From positions 87,160 to 147,778 of the forward strand of contig LFCP01000001.1 in NCBI GenBank assembly GCA_001189155.1: DNA of 60,619 nt, given 5' to 3'. The notes below the pieces were generated by a model. That model saw only the letters and a program-made list of their open reading frames with translations. It did no database searches and was not told where the DNA came from. Each line of letters starts with the position of its first letter. The stretch's first letter is position 1. This DNA comes from Parcubacteria bacterium C7867-006. GTDB taxonomy: Bacteria; Patescibacteriota; Minisyncoccia; Phycocordibacterales; DATDWN01. Of this stretch, positions 42,840 through 51,785 are shown piece after piece. Position numbers and translations under genes: made by a program.

Positions 42840-45800
42840 CTAAGCAGAAATAATAGCCCTAAAAGGAAGTTCTAAAGTTTCGAGTAAATAACTTTCTGTC
42901 ACCGCCAACAATTTTCTTTGTTCCACACTGATAACTGCTTTTGAGACTCCAGGCTGAACAATGAAAATACTCAGACGAAGATCATATACCTCACTCATTT
43001 TTATTATTTTATCCATGTCACCCTTTGCACCTTTTTCAAATCGACTAATTTCCTGACCTGATCTTTTCAAGGGTTCTCTTCGTAAAAAATGAGAAAAGAA
43101 TCTATATGGATCTTCTTTCCAGTGGGCACTTCTTTGAGCTTGGCCGCAAACTTCATATAAATCACTAATACGACTACCTGGAGTAGTTTGTCCGGAATAC
43201 TTACAGTGATAAAGATTTACTTCAATATAATTTTGCTCACCTGCAGACTCGACTATACGTATAGCAACAACATCTGCCGCCTCACCCTTACCATCATCAT
43301 TAATAATTACATCAAAATTTTCATTTTTTAATTTCTCTATAACTTTATATTGAATGGAATCTTGGTCTTTACCTACTCCTTGAGATTCTTTCTTGATATC
43401 TACTCCTGTCCAATCCCAGACATCGATTTTCTCATCAGGAAAAGGAGCGGGGTTAGAATTAAGCTCGGTATATATATTGCCCTCAAGGGATGATCCATCA
43501 GCAAACCAAATAGTTGGAGGGTTAACATAAAGAAACATTTCTGCGTCTATTATCTTACTTCCCAAACGGACATTCGGAGAAACCATGCCTATTTTATTAA
43601 TTTTATAGACATTATTATCATTTTCTTTTTTTATAGTTAAAGTAAAGTCAATACTTTTTTGTTCAGAAGCGATAGAAAACTCTATGTCTCCAGATACACT
43701 TGGATTTTTAAGTTCAAGTTCGAGGAGGTGCATTTGTGCATAATCACCATCTCCAAAATCAAATTTACATTCATTTTCTGAAACCGAATAAACATTATGT
43801 GGCCAATCAATTCGTATGGGTACTTTGGCAGGTCGTGCAGAAACTGGCTTGGGTCTTAATGTTCCTTTTAGAATTTCATCTGTATCAATAGTTTCATCTA
43901 GTATTTTTTTACCTATAAAACTAAACCATTTAGCCAATTCCTCAACATTCACTACTCTTCGAGACCATATTCTACCTTTACGAGAACATCCAATTGAAAC
44001 TTTTTCACCTTTTTCATATCCCACACCGAAAATATTAGATTTTATAACATTGGTTTTTTGAGCTTCTGATATACCCGTACCTACATCCGAACCAGCGTGA
44101 CTGGTAAAACTAATCAAACGACCAAGTTGTTTCTTGAGTCCAACATTGTAGAGTTTTAATCTGTTGATTCCTGAGAGTGCTCTAAAGACTTTTGATTCGG
44201 TAATTAATTCTACGCTAGTGCCGCAGATAGCTTCTGCTAAAGACTGATAGTAACCTGCATTACTTGAACTATGTATAAAGAGTAATTTTTGAGCACTGTC
44301 CCAAAATAAAATGTATAGTTCCCAATCCCAATTGAAGACATCATTTACTTTAATCCAATCCACAGGAACTTTTTGAGCAGTAACAATAACAAGAGTGTTC
44401 TGCACTGGATTAACGCTATGATAGACTTTATCAAGTTTTTTGATACCCGAAATTCCTTTTTCAAAATTCTCTGGATGCCATGGACCACCATCTGTTTTAT
44501 AAATCGCGGTGCTTGTTGCTGGGTATATATTTCTTAACGGAACATCGTCTGGAAAATTAACGAAATCTTTTGCAAAATCTTGAAGTGACTGCTGCTGACC
44601 AATAGCTTGCTCACTACTTTCTTCTAACAATGCATTCCAATCGGAATCCTGTTCATAAAGTCTTTTTAATTCGTTTCGCACATCAAGGTCTGCGACATTC
44701 GCAATAAATGTAGCTTCTCCCAAATCAGATCTTGCTCGAGTAAATCGTCCGGCAAGTTGTAATGTGACTGCAAGACTTTTTCTAATATCGTGGAAAGCCG
44801 CTATTTTTAATTCAGGTAAATCAAAACCCTCACCTAACATGTCTACACATACAACAATTCTAGATTTACCAGATAGGATTGCCTGCTTTGCTTCTAAACG
44901 CTTTGCTTTCGATTTAATGCCTGTATGTATTTGAACGGGATTGAACTCTGGATATTTATCATAAATTTTAAAAACTTCTTCTGCCTTTGCAGTATTACCA
45001 ACTCGAGCCATAAGAATATGCTTAGGGTTGTCTTCTCTTAATTGAGCAATTGCTTTTTCAGCTATTGCAATATCGACCCTTGTTTCATCAAATTCGTTGA
45101 TCTGTTTGAAATGTATTTTTTTGAAATAGCCATTTTTTAAAGCCAAACGTAATGGATATTTAAAAATTATTTTGCCATCGACAATCAAATCATCATTTCG
45201 GAAAGGTGTAGCTGTAAATTGAAGTATCTTATTTCTTTTAAATTTTTCTTTGAGTGTACGCCATGTTTGGGCAGCAATATGGTGTGCTTCATCAATAAAT
45301 AAGTAAGGACAATGAACAGCCATCCTCTCTTGTAGATCTTGGGGAAGTTGACCTGCAATATGAATTGTTGTCACTATTACATTTGAAATATTAAAAATTT
45401 GGTCTAATTCTGCAATTGTCTGTGGTTTTGTTTTTAAAACTCCAACGTATGGATATTCAAATACATGAGGCACTACCCCTAATTCTTTCAATATACCAAG
45501 TGATCGAAATTTATTAGCTAACTGACTCCGAAGTGCATCAGTGGGCACAATGATAAGTACTTTGGTGCAAGATTTAGAAACTAGAGCAGAAAGCATAGTT
45601 TCCGTCTTACCTGTGCCTGTCGGCATTACAATAGTCGCTGGATCGTTACTTACAGTCCAATGTGAATGAATAGCATGAAGTGCTCCAATCTGAGGAGATC
45701 TTAGTCCCGTTACCCCCTTGTCGTTATTTTCCTCCTGATACGTAAAAGGTTTATCCCAAGAATTAATTACCACTGTCGGATCTGGAGTAACAGCTTTTGA

Positions 45801-46109
45801 TACATCGATCTGCGGGTGACTTAACCATTCTCCGTCATTCAGATTTGCCAATATTTCCATAGCGGGTTCTATTTCAAGCCTTATTATATTACTGAAATTG
45901 GGAAGATGTTTTTTTGTTGGACCAACCACTAAAATTGAGTTATTTTCTGGCTCATTTTCATTTTCTTTAATAAGAAAACCCTTAATACCATCCTTATTAT
46001 AAGGCATGGGCACAGTTTCTATTTCTTTTGATGGGAAAATACGTCGAGATACTGTATTCTCGTTTATTTTAAGATAGTTTACGTCTAATGGAGGAAGTTT
46101 TATTTTCAT
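42840..46109 (-). CDS. DEAH-box helicase with C-terminal nuclease-like domain
   Basis: A 1089-residue superfamily 2 protein. A unique N-terminal region (1-130) is followed by the helicase core: Walker A MPTGTGKTETM (near 165), DEAH (near 273), FTATPF and motif VI QLAGRFTRARSD (near 445). A long middle region follows (about 500-900). The C-terminal part (about 930-1060) has EAADVVAI and then IEVNLYHCKYSG, a D...ExxxxxxK arrangement like PD-(D/E)XK nucleases. The layout matches restriction or defence helicase-nucleases rather than replication helicases. It is likely an anti-phage cargo gene of the element; activity is inferred. Confidence 0.78.
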   Translation of the reverse strand: MKIKLPPLDVNYLKINENTVSRRIFPSKEIETVPMPYNKDGIKGFLIKENENEPENNSILVVGPTKKHLPNFSNIIRLEIEPAMEILANLNDGEWLSHPQIDVSKAVTPDPTVVINSWDKPFTYQEENNDKGVTGLRSPQIGALHAIHSHWTVSNDPATIVMPTGTGKTETMLSALVSKSCTKVLIIVPTDALRSQLANKFRSLGILKELGVVPHVFEYPYVGVLKTKPQTIAELDQIFNISNVIVTTIHIAGQLPQDLQERMAVHCPYLFIDEAHHIAAQTWRTLKEKFKRNKILQFTATPFRNDDLIVDGKIIFKYPLRLALKNGYFKKIHFKQINEFDETRVDIAIAEKAIAQLREDNPKHILMARVGNTAKAEEVFKIYDKYPEFNPVQIHTGIKSKAKRLEAKQAILSGKSRIVVCVDMLGEGFDLPELKIAAFHDIRKSLAVTLQLAGRFTRARSDLGEATFIANVADLDVRNELKRLYEQDSDWNALLEESSEQAIGQQQSLQDFAKDFVNFPDDVPLRNIYPATSTAIYKTDGGPWHPENFEKGISGIKKLDKVYHSVNPVQNTLVIVTAQKVPVDWIKVNDVFNWDWELYILFWDSAQKLLFIHSSSNAGYYQSLAEAICGTSVELITESKVFRALSGINRLKLYNVGLKKQLGRLISFTSHAGSDVGTGISEAQKTNVIKSNIFGVGYEKGEKVSIGCSRKGRIWSRRVVNVEELAKWFSFIGKKILDETIDTDEILKGTLRPKPVSARPAKVPIRIDWPHNVYSVSENECKFDFGDGDYAQMHLLELELKNPSVSGDIEFSIASEQKSIDFTLTIKKENDNNVYKINKIGMVSPNVRLGSKIIDAEMFLYVNPPTIWFADGSSLEGNIYTELNSNPAPFPDEKIDVWDWTGVDIKKESQGVGKDQDSIQYKVIEKLKNENFDVIINDDGKGEAADVVAIRIVESAGEQNYIEVNLYHCKYSGQTTPGSRISDLYEVCGQAQRSAHWKEDPYRFFSHFLRREPLKRSGQEISRFEKGAKGDMDKIIKMSEVYDLRLSIFIVQPGVSKAVISVEQRKLLAVTESYLLETLELPFRAIISA

Positions 46110-46191
46110 TATTTTGAAAAAACTCTACCATAAAAAATCAATATAATAAAGGTTTTTTGGTCTATTTGAGGATGGAACAAAAGTTATCCAC

Positions 46192-46219
46192 TTGACCCTT
46201 CCCAATAGCGCGCTACACT
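46192..46219 (+). promoter_or_regulatory. Sigma-70 promoter in the mobile element
   Basis: TTGACC (46192-46197), a 16-base spacer and TACACT (46214-46219). It reads toward a predicted hairpin-rich RNA and then the methyltransferase gene. Confidence 0.65.
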
Positions 46220-46224
46220 ATAGG

Positions 46225-46328
46225 TACTTGTAATAGCAAGAAACTAACTGGAACTAAAAGAGCACTTAAATGGCGTGAGTTGAGATCGGACAATTATCGA
46301 TCTCTCCTTGCTTGTTAAGTGTTTTTTG
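46225..46328 (+). ncRNA. Candidate small RNA or attenuator leader
   Basis: About 100 nt with no ORF between a good promoter and a T-run. A CTTG/CAAG hairpin lies near the start. The closing stem is CACTTAA (46263-46269) with TTAAGTG (46315-46321), enclosing an inner hairpin GAGATCG/CGATCTC (46282-46288/46298-46304), and TTTTTT (46322-46327) follows. This is an intrinsic terminator with a branched stem. It may be a stand-alone small RNA or an attenuator that limits expression of the packaging genes downstream. Confidence 0.5.
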
Positions 46329-46394
46329 TTTGCAACTAAAATGCGACCTATCTTGTGACCTAAATTGTTTTAACAGTTTTAACTTTAAAACAAC

Positions 46395-47675
46395 ATGACT
46401 AAATTAATATGGCGTTCCGAAAAACGGAGTGTTAAGTCTCTAAAAGCTTGGAAAAACAATCCAAGAAAAATTACCGAAGAAGCATTTGAGAAACTGAAGG
46501 ATCGTATCAAACAACGCGGTTTCCATGATGTAATCAAAATTGATACTGATGGTACTGTACTTTCTGGTAACCAGCGCAAGAAAGCATTGATTGAACTCGG
46601 CATCACAGAAGTTACTGTTCTCATTCCTAATCGCAAACTCACAAATGATGAAAGGGATAAAGTTGCACTAGAAAGTAACACTAACGATGGGACGTGGGAC
46701 TTTGAAGGTCTGAAATCTTTTGACCTAGACACTCTCACCGATATCGGTTTCGACAAAGACGAGTTATCAAATATCTGGACAGAAAATCTTGAAGCAAAAG
46801 ATGACAACTTTGACGTAGACAAAGAATTGGTGAAAATCACCAAACCTAAAACCAAACTCGGTGACTTAATTATCATGGGAGAACACAAGTTGTACTGCGG
46901 TGATTCTCTTGACCCTACGTCTCTCAAGAAACTGTTTGGTAAAGAGAAAGCGTCAATGATTTATTCTGACCCAGTCTACAATATCAAGATAAACTACAAC
47001 GGTGGAATTGGTGGAAGACAAAACTATGGTGGAAACGTAAACGACAATAGGACAGATATTGAGTACAAGGAGTTTTTGAGAAAAAGTATGATGAATGCTT
47101 TGTCTGTTTCTAAACCAGATACTCATATCTTCTACTGGTCAGATCAAATTTACATTGGATTCGTCCAAGAACTATATCGTGAACTTGGAATTGAAAACAA
47201 GCGAGTGTGTTTGTGGGTTAAAAATTCACAAAATCCTGTACCAAGTGTGGCATTCAATAAATGCTATGAACCATGCACATACGGTATCCGTGGCAAGCCT
47301 TTCATTACTAAAAAGATTCAGAATCTCAATGAGGTAATGAACAAAGAAATCACAACGGGAAACAACCTCATAACAGAAGCCTTAGACCACCTAGATTTGT
47401 GGTTTGTAAAACGACTATCTGGGAAAGAATATGAACACGCCACCAGTAAGCCACCCAAACTCCACGAAAAAGCAATTCGCAGGTGTACTAAACCAGGAGA
47501 CATCATACTCGACTCTTTCGCAGGATCATCAAGCACCATGATTTGTGCTGAACAGTTGAAGCGACGAGTATACGCAGTGGAACTGGAACCACGATTTTGT
47601 GACCTCGCTATCAGGCGATATGAGTTACTTACAGGAAAGAAAGCTAAGATAACCCGCCCATATGAAGAAGAATAA
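46395..47675 (+). CDS. ParB-domain DNA methyltransferase
   Basis: A 426-residue phage-type fusion. An N-terminal ParB/sulfiredoxin-like domain (about 12-95) has NNPRKI, VLSGNQRKKAL and a TVLIPNR-type end. A linker is followed by an amino-methyltransferase domain (about 155-420). Its motif IV is SDPVYNI instead of the usual DPPY, and its SAM-binding motif near the C-terminus is ILDSFAGSSSTMICAEQL. The order motif IV before motif I fits the beta class that methylates N4-C or N6-A. It is translationally coupled to the small terminase gene (14-base overlap) and could mark element DNA before packaging. Confidence 0.88.
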   Translation: MTKLIWRSEKRSVKSLKAWKNNPRKITEEAFEKLKDRIKQRGFHDVIKIDTDGTVLSGNQRKKALIELGITEVTVLIPNRKLTNDERDKVALESNTNDGTWDFEGLKSFDLDTLTDIGFDKDELSNIWTENLEAKDDNFDVDKELVKITKPKTKLGDLIIMGEHKLYCGDSLDPTSLKKLFGKEKASMIYSDPVYNIKINYNGGIGGRQNYGGNVNDNRTDIEYKEFLRKSMMNALSVSKPDTHIFYWSDQIYIGFVQELYRELGIENKRVCLWVKNSQNPVPSVAFNKCYEPCTYGIRGKPFITKKIQNLNEVMNKEITTGNNLITEALDHLDLWFVKRLSGKEYEHATSKPPKLHEKAIRRCTKPGDIILDSFAGSSSTMICAEQLKRRVYAVELEPRFCDLAIRRYELLTGKKAKITRPYEEE

Positions 47676-48063
47676 AATCAAAGACTCTTTCCTTGAACAG
47701 CTCCGTAAAATTCCCATAGTCCAAGTCGCATGTGAGAAGACGAATGTCTCTAGAAATAGTATCTATCGTTGGAGAAAAGAAGATCCGAAATTTCTGGGAG
47801 AAATGGAACTCGCCTTAGCTGAAGGTGAAGCCTTGGTTAATGACATGACTGAAAATCAACTCTTGTCGCTCATTAAGGATAAGAGTTGGAATGCCATTAG
47901 TTTTTGGCTAAAACACAGAAATCCAAAATTCAGAGAAAAGGTCGAGATTACAGCTAAACTGGAAAGTTCAAAAGAGACTCTATCTCCAGAACAAGAAGCT
48001 TTGTTGAAGAAAGCTCTACTTTTGGCTATGCCACCAAAAAACAATGACCAATCTAAATCCTGA
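47662..48063 (+). CDS. Phage terminase small subunit-like
   Basis: A 133-residue DNA-recognition subunit. The N-terminal helix-turn-helix reads IPIVQVACEKTNVSRNSIYRWRKEDPKF, followed by helical FLGEMELALAEGEALVNDMTENQLLSLIKDKSWNAISFWLKHR, as in small terminases of the phBC6A51 type. It overlaps the methyltransferase gene by 14 bases and the large terminase gene by 20. It should recognise the packaging site of the element or of a helper phage. Confidence 0.82.
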   Translation: MKKNKIKDSFLEQLRKIPIVQVACEKTNVSRNSIYRWRKEDPKFLGEMELALAEGEALVNDMTENQLLSLIKDKSWNAISFWLKHRNPKFREKVEITAKLESSKETLSPEQEALLKKALLLAMPPKNNDQSKS

Positions 48064-49579
48064 TGAGGAAAAGATCATTGAGAGGATGATAAAGGATAGA
48101 ACGTTTAGAGTAGCGATGGTACGTAAAAGCCATTACTGGTTTTTCCACTACTACTTTGGTCGTGACTATGTTAAATACCAAACGGCTGAGTATCAGAGAG
48201 AAATATTCCAACTGACGGAAGACTCTAATATACAGAACCTAGTCATCACAGCGTTTAGAGGAAGTGCTAAAAGTACCATTATAACTCTATCGTATATTAT
48301 CTGGTCGATTGTCGGAGAACAACAAAAGAAGTTTCCTTTGATTCTTGGAAAGACTCAACTCAAAGCTCAGAACCACTTAATGAATATTAAGAAGGAACTC
48401 GAGCAGAACGATGAACTCCGTCGTGACTTAGGACCCTTCAAAGAAGAGAGTAATCAATGGGGCGCTCAATCTCTCATATTGTTCCAATATGGAGCAAGAA
48501 TTTCTATTGGATCCGTTGAACAGAGTATTAGAGGCATACGACACAACCAACACAGACCTGATGTCATCGTCTGTGATGACTTGGAAGACTCTGAATCAGT
48601 AAAAACTCAGGAGAGTAGGGATAAACTGTTTGAGTGGCTTACAGGAGATGTATTACCTGCTGGAGACAAGGATACTCGAATGATTTTCATTGGTACACCT
48701 TTACACCAAGATTCTCTACTCATGCGACTTAAGGGTATATTTAAAGGTAGTGATTCAAAAAGTATATTCCGACAGTATCCGATAGTGGATGAAAATAACC
48801 TGCCGTTATGGCCTGGAAAGTTTCCTTACGAAGAAGATATAGAAATGGAAAAAGCTAAATGCTTTAATCTTTTAGCCTGGCAAAGAGAGTATTTACTTCA
48901 AACAGTAGAAAGAGAAGATCAAGTGATTCATAGAGAGTGGATACAGTACTATGACGTACTTCCACCTGATAATTTCCATACATATAGAGCGGTAGGTATT
49001 GATTTAGCTATATCACTCAAAGATAGTGCAGATTATACCGCTATGGTGCCTGCCCTTGTTCAAGGGCGAGGACAGAATTTGAGAATTTACATTTTACCTA
49101 ATGTGGTAAATAGAAGATTAACCTCTCTTGAAACTATTGAGCAAGCTAAATTGATGTCATCTGTACTAGGTAGACCTAGATTATTTGTTGAGACTAATGG
49201 ATATCAAGCATCAATTATTGAACATCTTAAAAAGGAAAACTGTAATGTAGTAGGTGTACGCTCTGTTGGTGACAAGTATGACAGATTAAGTGCTGTTAGT
49301 TTTCTAATAGAGAGTGGTCAGGTATTATTTCCTAAAACAGGAGCAGAACAACTGATTAATCAACTAACAGGTTTTGGATCTGAAAGACATGATGATTTAG
49401 CTGATGCTTTTTCTATGTTACTTTCCAAGGTTATTGAAAATAATCACAGATCAGTATCGTTCGGAGTATTTCCACCTAGAGATGACAGTGATTTGAATCA
49501 CTTGAGTAGTAGAGAGAAGCTGAACATCATTGAGAAGAGAAATGTCATACGAAATGGTCCAAGATGGGATGCCATTTGA
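48044..49579 (+). CDS. Phage terminase large subunit
   Basis: The ATP-driven DNA packaging motor and nuclease. The 511-residue product has Walker A FRGSAKST (near 71-78), Walker B VIVCDDLED (near 174-182) with the adjacent catalytic acid, and a C-terminal RNase H-like nuclease. The first nuclease Asp is in AVGIDLAI (near 320) and a later one is in HDDLADAFSML (near 467). All key residues appear intact. No portal gene follows; the next gene is on the other strand. Confidence 0.92.
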   Translation: MTNLNPDEEKIIERMIKDRTFRVAMVRKSHYWFFHYYFGRDYVKYQTAEYQREIFQLTEDSNIQNLVITAFRGSAKSTIITLSYIIWSIVGEQQKKFPLILGKTQLKAQNHLMNIKKELEQNDELRRDLGPFKEESNQWGAQSLILFQYGARISIGSVEQSIRGIRHNQHRPDVIVCDDLEDSESVKTQESRDKLFEWLTGDVLPAGDKDTRMIFIGTPLHQDSLLMRLKGIFKGSDSKSIFRQYPIVDENNLPLWPGKFPYEEDIEMEKAKCFNLLAWQREYLLQTVEREDQVIHREWIQYYDVLPPDNFHTYRAVGIDLAISLKDSADYTAMVPALVQGRGQNLRIYILPNVVNRRLTSLETIEQAKLMSSVLGRPRLFVETNGYQASIIEHLKKENCNVVGVRSVGDKYDRLSAVSFLIESGQVLFPKTGAEQLINQLTGFGSERHDDLADAFSMLLSKVIENNHRSVSFGVFPPRDDSDLNHLSSREKLNIIEKRNVIRNGPRWDAI

Positions 49580-50131
49580 TTATCTTCCTAGATCAACAAG
49601 AGCTGATTTTCCACCAAACATACTTCCGTTGTATTGGAATTGCAGTCCAGTAGCACCTTTCTTAATTTCAAATCCAACCCAGCCAGTTCTCTTACTTTGA
49701 GCTATAACAGAACCATCTAATCCAAATCCTGGATTTTCCATAGCTTTGTTTGTCACAGCAACCTGATAGCTATTCTTTTCCGCATCACGGATAAACATTT
49801 GACCTAAGGTTGTTACGTACTGTTGTGATGATCCAGTATTTTCTATTGTTACATTTAAATTAACCCATTCATTACCTTCTGCTGGTTTAGTATACTGACC
49901 ACCCTGTGAATATTCCACTTTGTTAACTGTCACAATTGAATTACCTAATTTAATTTGATCACCAACTTTAAATGTTGTACTTTTCTCAACTACTTTATTT
50001 GAAGTAGAAGTATTTTCTCCAACTTTTTGAGGAGAAGTGTTTCCATTTGATCCAATGACTGCTAAAACAATTACGACTATGCCCCAAAACCACCACTTTT
50101 TATAAAACTTCTTTTTAGTCTCTTTTTCCAT
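49580..50131 (-). CDS. Membrane-anchored DUF4352 protein
   Basis: A 183-residue protein with a short basic start (MEKETKKKFYKKWWFWG), one membrane helix (about 14-27), a Ser/Thr-rich linker and an immunoglobulin-like DUF4352 domain (about 55-180: FKVGDQIKLGNSIVTVNKVEY, NEWVNLNVTIENTG, MFIRDAEKN, GWVGFEIKKG). DUF4352 proteins are common surface proteins of Gram-positive bacteria and their phages; the role is unknown. It is divergent from the recombinase, with the structured non-coding region between. A surface change on the carrier cell, such as superinfection exclusion, is possible but unproven. Confidence 0.78.
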   Translation of the reverse strand: MEKETKKKFYKKWWFWGIVVIVLAVIGSNGNTSPQKVGENTSTSNKVVEKSTTFKVGDQIKLGNSIVTVNKVEYSQGGQYTKPAEGNEWVNLNVTIENTGSSQQYVTTLGQMFIRDAEKNSYQVAVTNKAMENPGFGLDGSVIAQSKRTGWVGFEIKKGATGLQFQYNGSMFGGKSALVDLGR

Positions 50132-50165
50132 TTAGATTAAATTAACTATTAATCTAGTGGTATAC

Positions 50166-50292
50166 AAAAAACCTACCACTAGGTGGCCCGAAGGCCCATA
50201 CCGGTTTCCCGATATGACGTCGTAAACGAGCCTAATGATAGGTTTTCTGTTTACGACGATTTGATGCCATGCCAGTGATTACTCACTGGTTT
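50166..50292. other. Structured non-coding region upstream of the recombinase
   Basis: The 327-base gap between the DUF4352 and recombinase genes has no credible ORF. It holds consecutive hairpins: CCACTAGGTGG, GGCC CGAA GGCC, CGG/CCG, a perfect 10-bp stem 50218-50227/50249-50258 whose loop contains CCTA...TAGG, and CCAGTGA/TCACTGG (50272-50278/50283-50289). AAAACCTA (50168-50175) can also pair with TAGGTTTT (50239-50246), competing with the local hairpin. The rest of the gap contains a CTGCATAGCTATGCAG palindrome near 50420. It could be a regulatory RNA, an att region or an origin. Confidence 0.5.
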
Positions 50293-50458
50293 AGGCACAC
50301 TTTGCTATTTAGTTGTTAATGAACATTATATTCCATTTTCCTCTCCATTCCAACCCTATCGCAGATCACTTATTTTGCTAAGACCTGACGCGAGTATGCG
50401 ACGAATCGGTAGTTCTGCATAGCTATGCAGGGATGGTGGTTCTGTCATTAATATACGT

Positions 50459-51781
50459 ATGGAAACACATATACAATCGACGGGATTAATAGGTAAAGAA
50501 GTAATTTTACCAACAGTAAAGATACGCTACGTTTTGTATGCTCGCAAAAGTACAGAATCTGACGAAAAGCAAATGTTGAGTATAGACTCACAAGTTAAAG
50601 AAATGCTAAATATCGCTGAACGAGAAAATTTAGAAATAATTGATATTCGTCGTGAATCTCATTCAGCTAAAGATTCAGGTCAGAGACCTGTGTTTAAAGA
50701 ATTATTAGAAGATATTAGACGAAAAAGATTTAACGGAATACTGACATGGGCACCTGATAGATTGAGTCGTAATGCTGGAGATTTAGGATCACTTGTAGAT
50801 TTGATGGATGAGAAACAATTACTTGAAATTCGTACATACGGGCAACATTTTCATAATTCACCGAATGAGAAGTTTTTGTTAATGATTTTATGTTCACAAG
50901 CAAAATTAGAAAATGATAACAAAAGTATTAATGTGAAAAGAGGTTTAAAAACTAGAGTGGAGATGGGACTCTGGCCATCTGTCGCCCCAACAGGATACTT
51001 AAACAGTAAAAATGTAGGAGAAAAAGGAGTAATCTATGTTGATCCGCAGAGAGCACCTATTATCAAGAAAATGTTTGAGAAAGTAGCATATGAAAAGTGG
51101 AGTGGAAGAAAGTTATATAACTGGCTGAAGTTTGATTTAAATCTCAAAACAGCAAGTGGAAACAAAAATCTGACACTGAGTAATGTTTACATGATTTTAC
51201 AAAATCACTTCTATTATGGAACCTATGAATACCCTAAAGAATCTGGGAACTGGTATCGAGGAAAACATGAACCGCTTATTACTAAAGAATTATTTGATCA
51301 GGTGCAGGAACAAATGACGAGATCTGTTATTAGAACAGAGAACAAAGAATTTGCTTTCACTAAACTAATGACGTGTGGACTATGTGGTTCAGGTATTACT
51401 CCTGATGAGAAGTTTAAGAAACAAAAAGATGGTAGTGTTCATAGACATGTTTACTATGGTTGTAATGGATCTAAAGATAGAGATTGCAAAGGTGGGTATA
51501 TAAATGAAATAGATCTCATCAAACAATTTGAAGAGTTAATGGAAACTATTAATATAGATGAGATAGGAATAAAGGAGAAGATTAAGAATGAGGTACAGAG
51601 ATTTAAGAAATTCAACCAGATAGTACTCAATTCGAAAGACAAGATAGAAGTTGGAGATATTGATATACGAAATTATTGTAAATATATATTGAGAAATGGA
51701 ACTGATGGAGAGAAAAGAGAACTGCTGGGATGTCTAAAAAGTAGAATTATATTGAAAGAAAAATTGATTAGCTTGGGATAA
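50459..51781 (+). CDS. Large serine recombinase / integrase
   Basis: A site-specific recombinase of the large serine family that should integrate and excise the element. The 440-residue product has the resolvase catalytic domain with Ser31 in YARKSTES, later TWAPDRLSRNAGDLG, then a recombinase domain (about 175-290, GYLNSKNVG...GRKLYNWLK). A zinc ribbon (about 300-345) has CGLCGSG and CNGSKDRDC. The C-terminal coiled coil is short. It ends four bases from the convergent multicopper oxidase gene. Large serine integrases use short, non-tRNA att sites; none was identified. Confidence 0.93.
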   Translation: METHIQSTGLIGKEVILPTVKIRYVLYARKSTESDEKQMLSIDSQVKEMLNIAERENLEIIDIRRESHSAKDSGQRPVFKELLEDIRRKRFNGILTWAPDRLSRNAGDLGSLVDLMDEKQLLEIRTYGQHFHNSPNEKFLLMILCSQAKLENDNKSINVKRGLKTRVEMGLWPSVAPTGYLNSKNVGEKGVIYVDPQRAPIIKKMFEKVAYEKWSGRKLYNWLKFDLNLKTASGNKNLTLSNVYMILQNHFYYGTYEYPKESGNWYRGKHEPLITKELFDQVQEQMTRSVIRTENKEFAFTKLMTCGLCGSGITPDEKFKKQKDGSVHRHVYYGCNGSKDRDCKGGYINEIDLIKQFEELMETINIDEIGIKEKIKNEVQRFKKFNQIVLNSKDKIEVGDIDIRNYCKYILRNGTDGEKRELLGCLKSRIILKEKLISLG

Positions 51782-51785
51782 ACAA

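Larger units (their letters stand above)
41420..51785. mobile_element. Integrated element with terminase and serine recombinase
   Basis: About 10 kb whose gene content differs from the core: a leftward group (unknown 217-residue protein, small membrane protein, helicase-nuclease) and a rightward group (ParB-methyltransferase, small and large terminase). A leftward DUF4352 protein and a rightward large serine recombinase at the right edge follow. No portal, capsid, protease or tail gene is present. Exact ends and att sites were not found: the left side runs into structured elements at 41.4-41.7 kb, and on the right the recombinase stop is only four bases from the next convergent gene. The element may extend into the metal island, so the right boundary is provisional. 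Confidence 0.6.

Noticed and set aside
50166-50246. Twister- or hammerhead-type ribozyme
   Set aside because: The GGCCCGAAGGCC stretch and outer stem are superficially similar, but the conserved cores (for example CTGATGA plus GAAAC) are not present.
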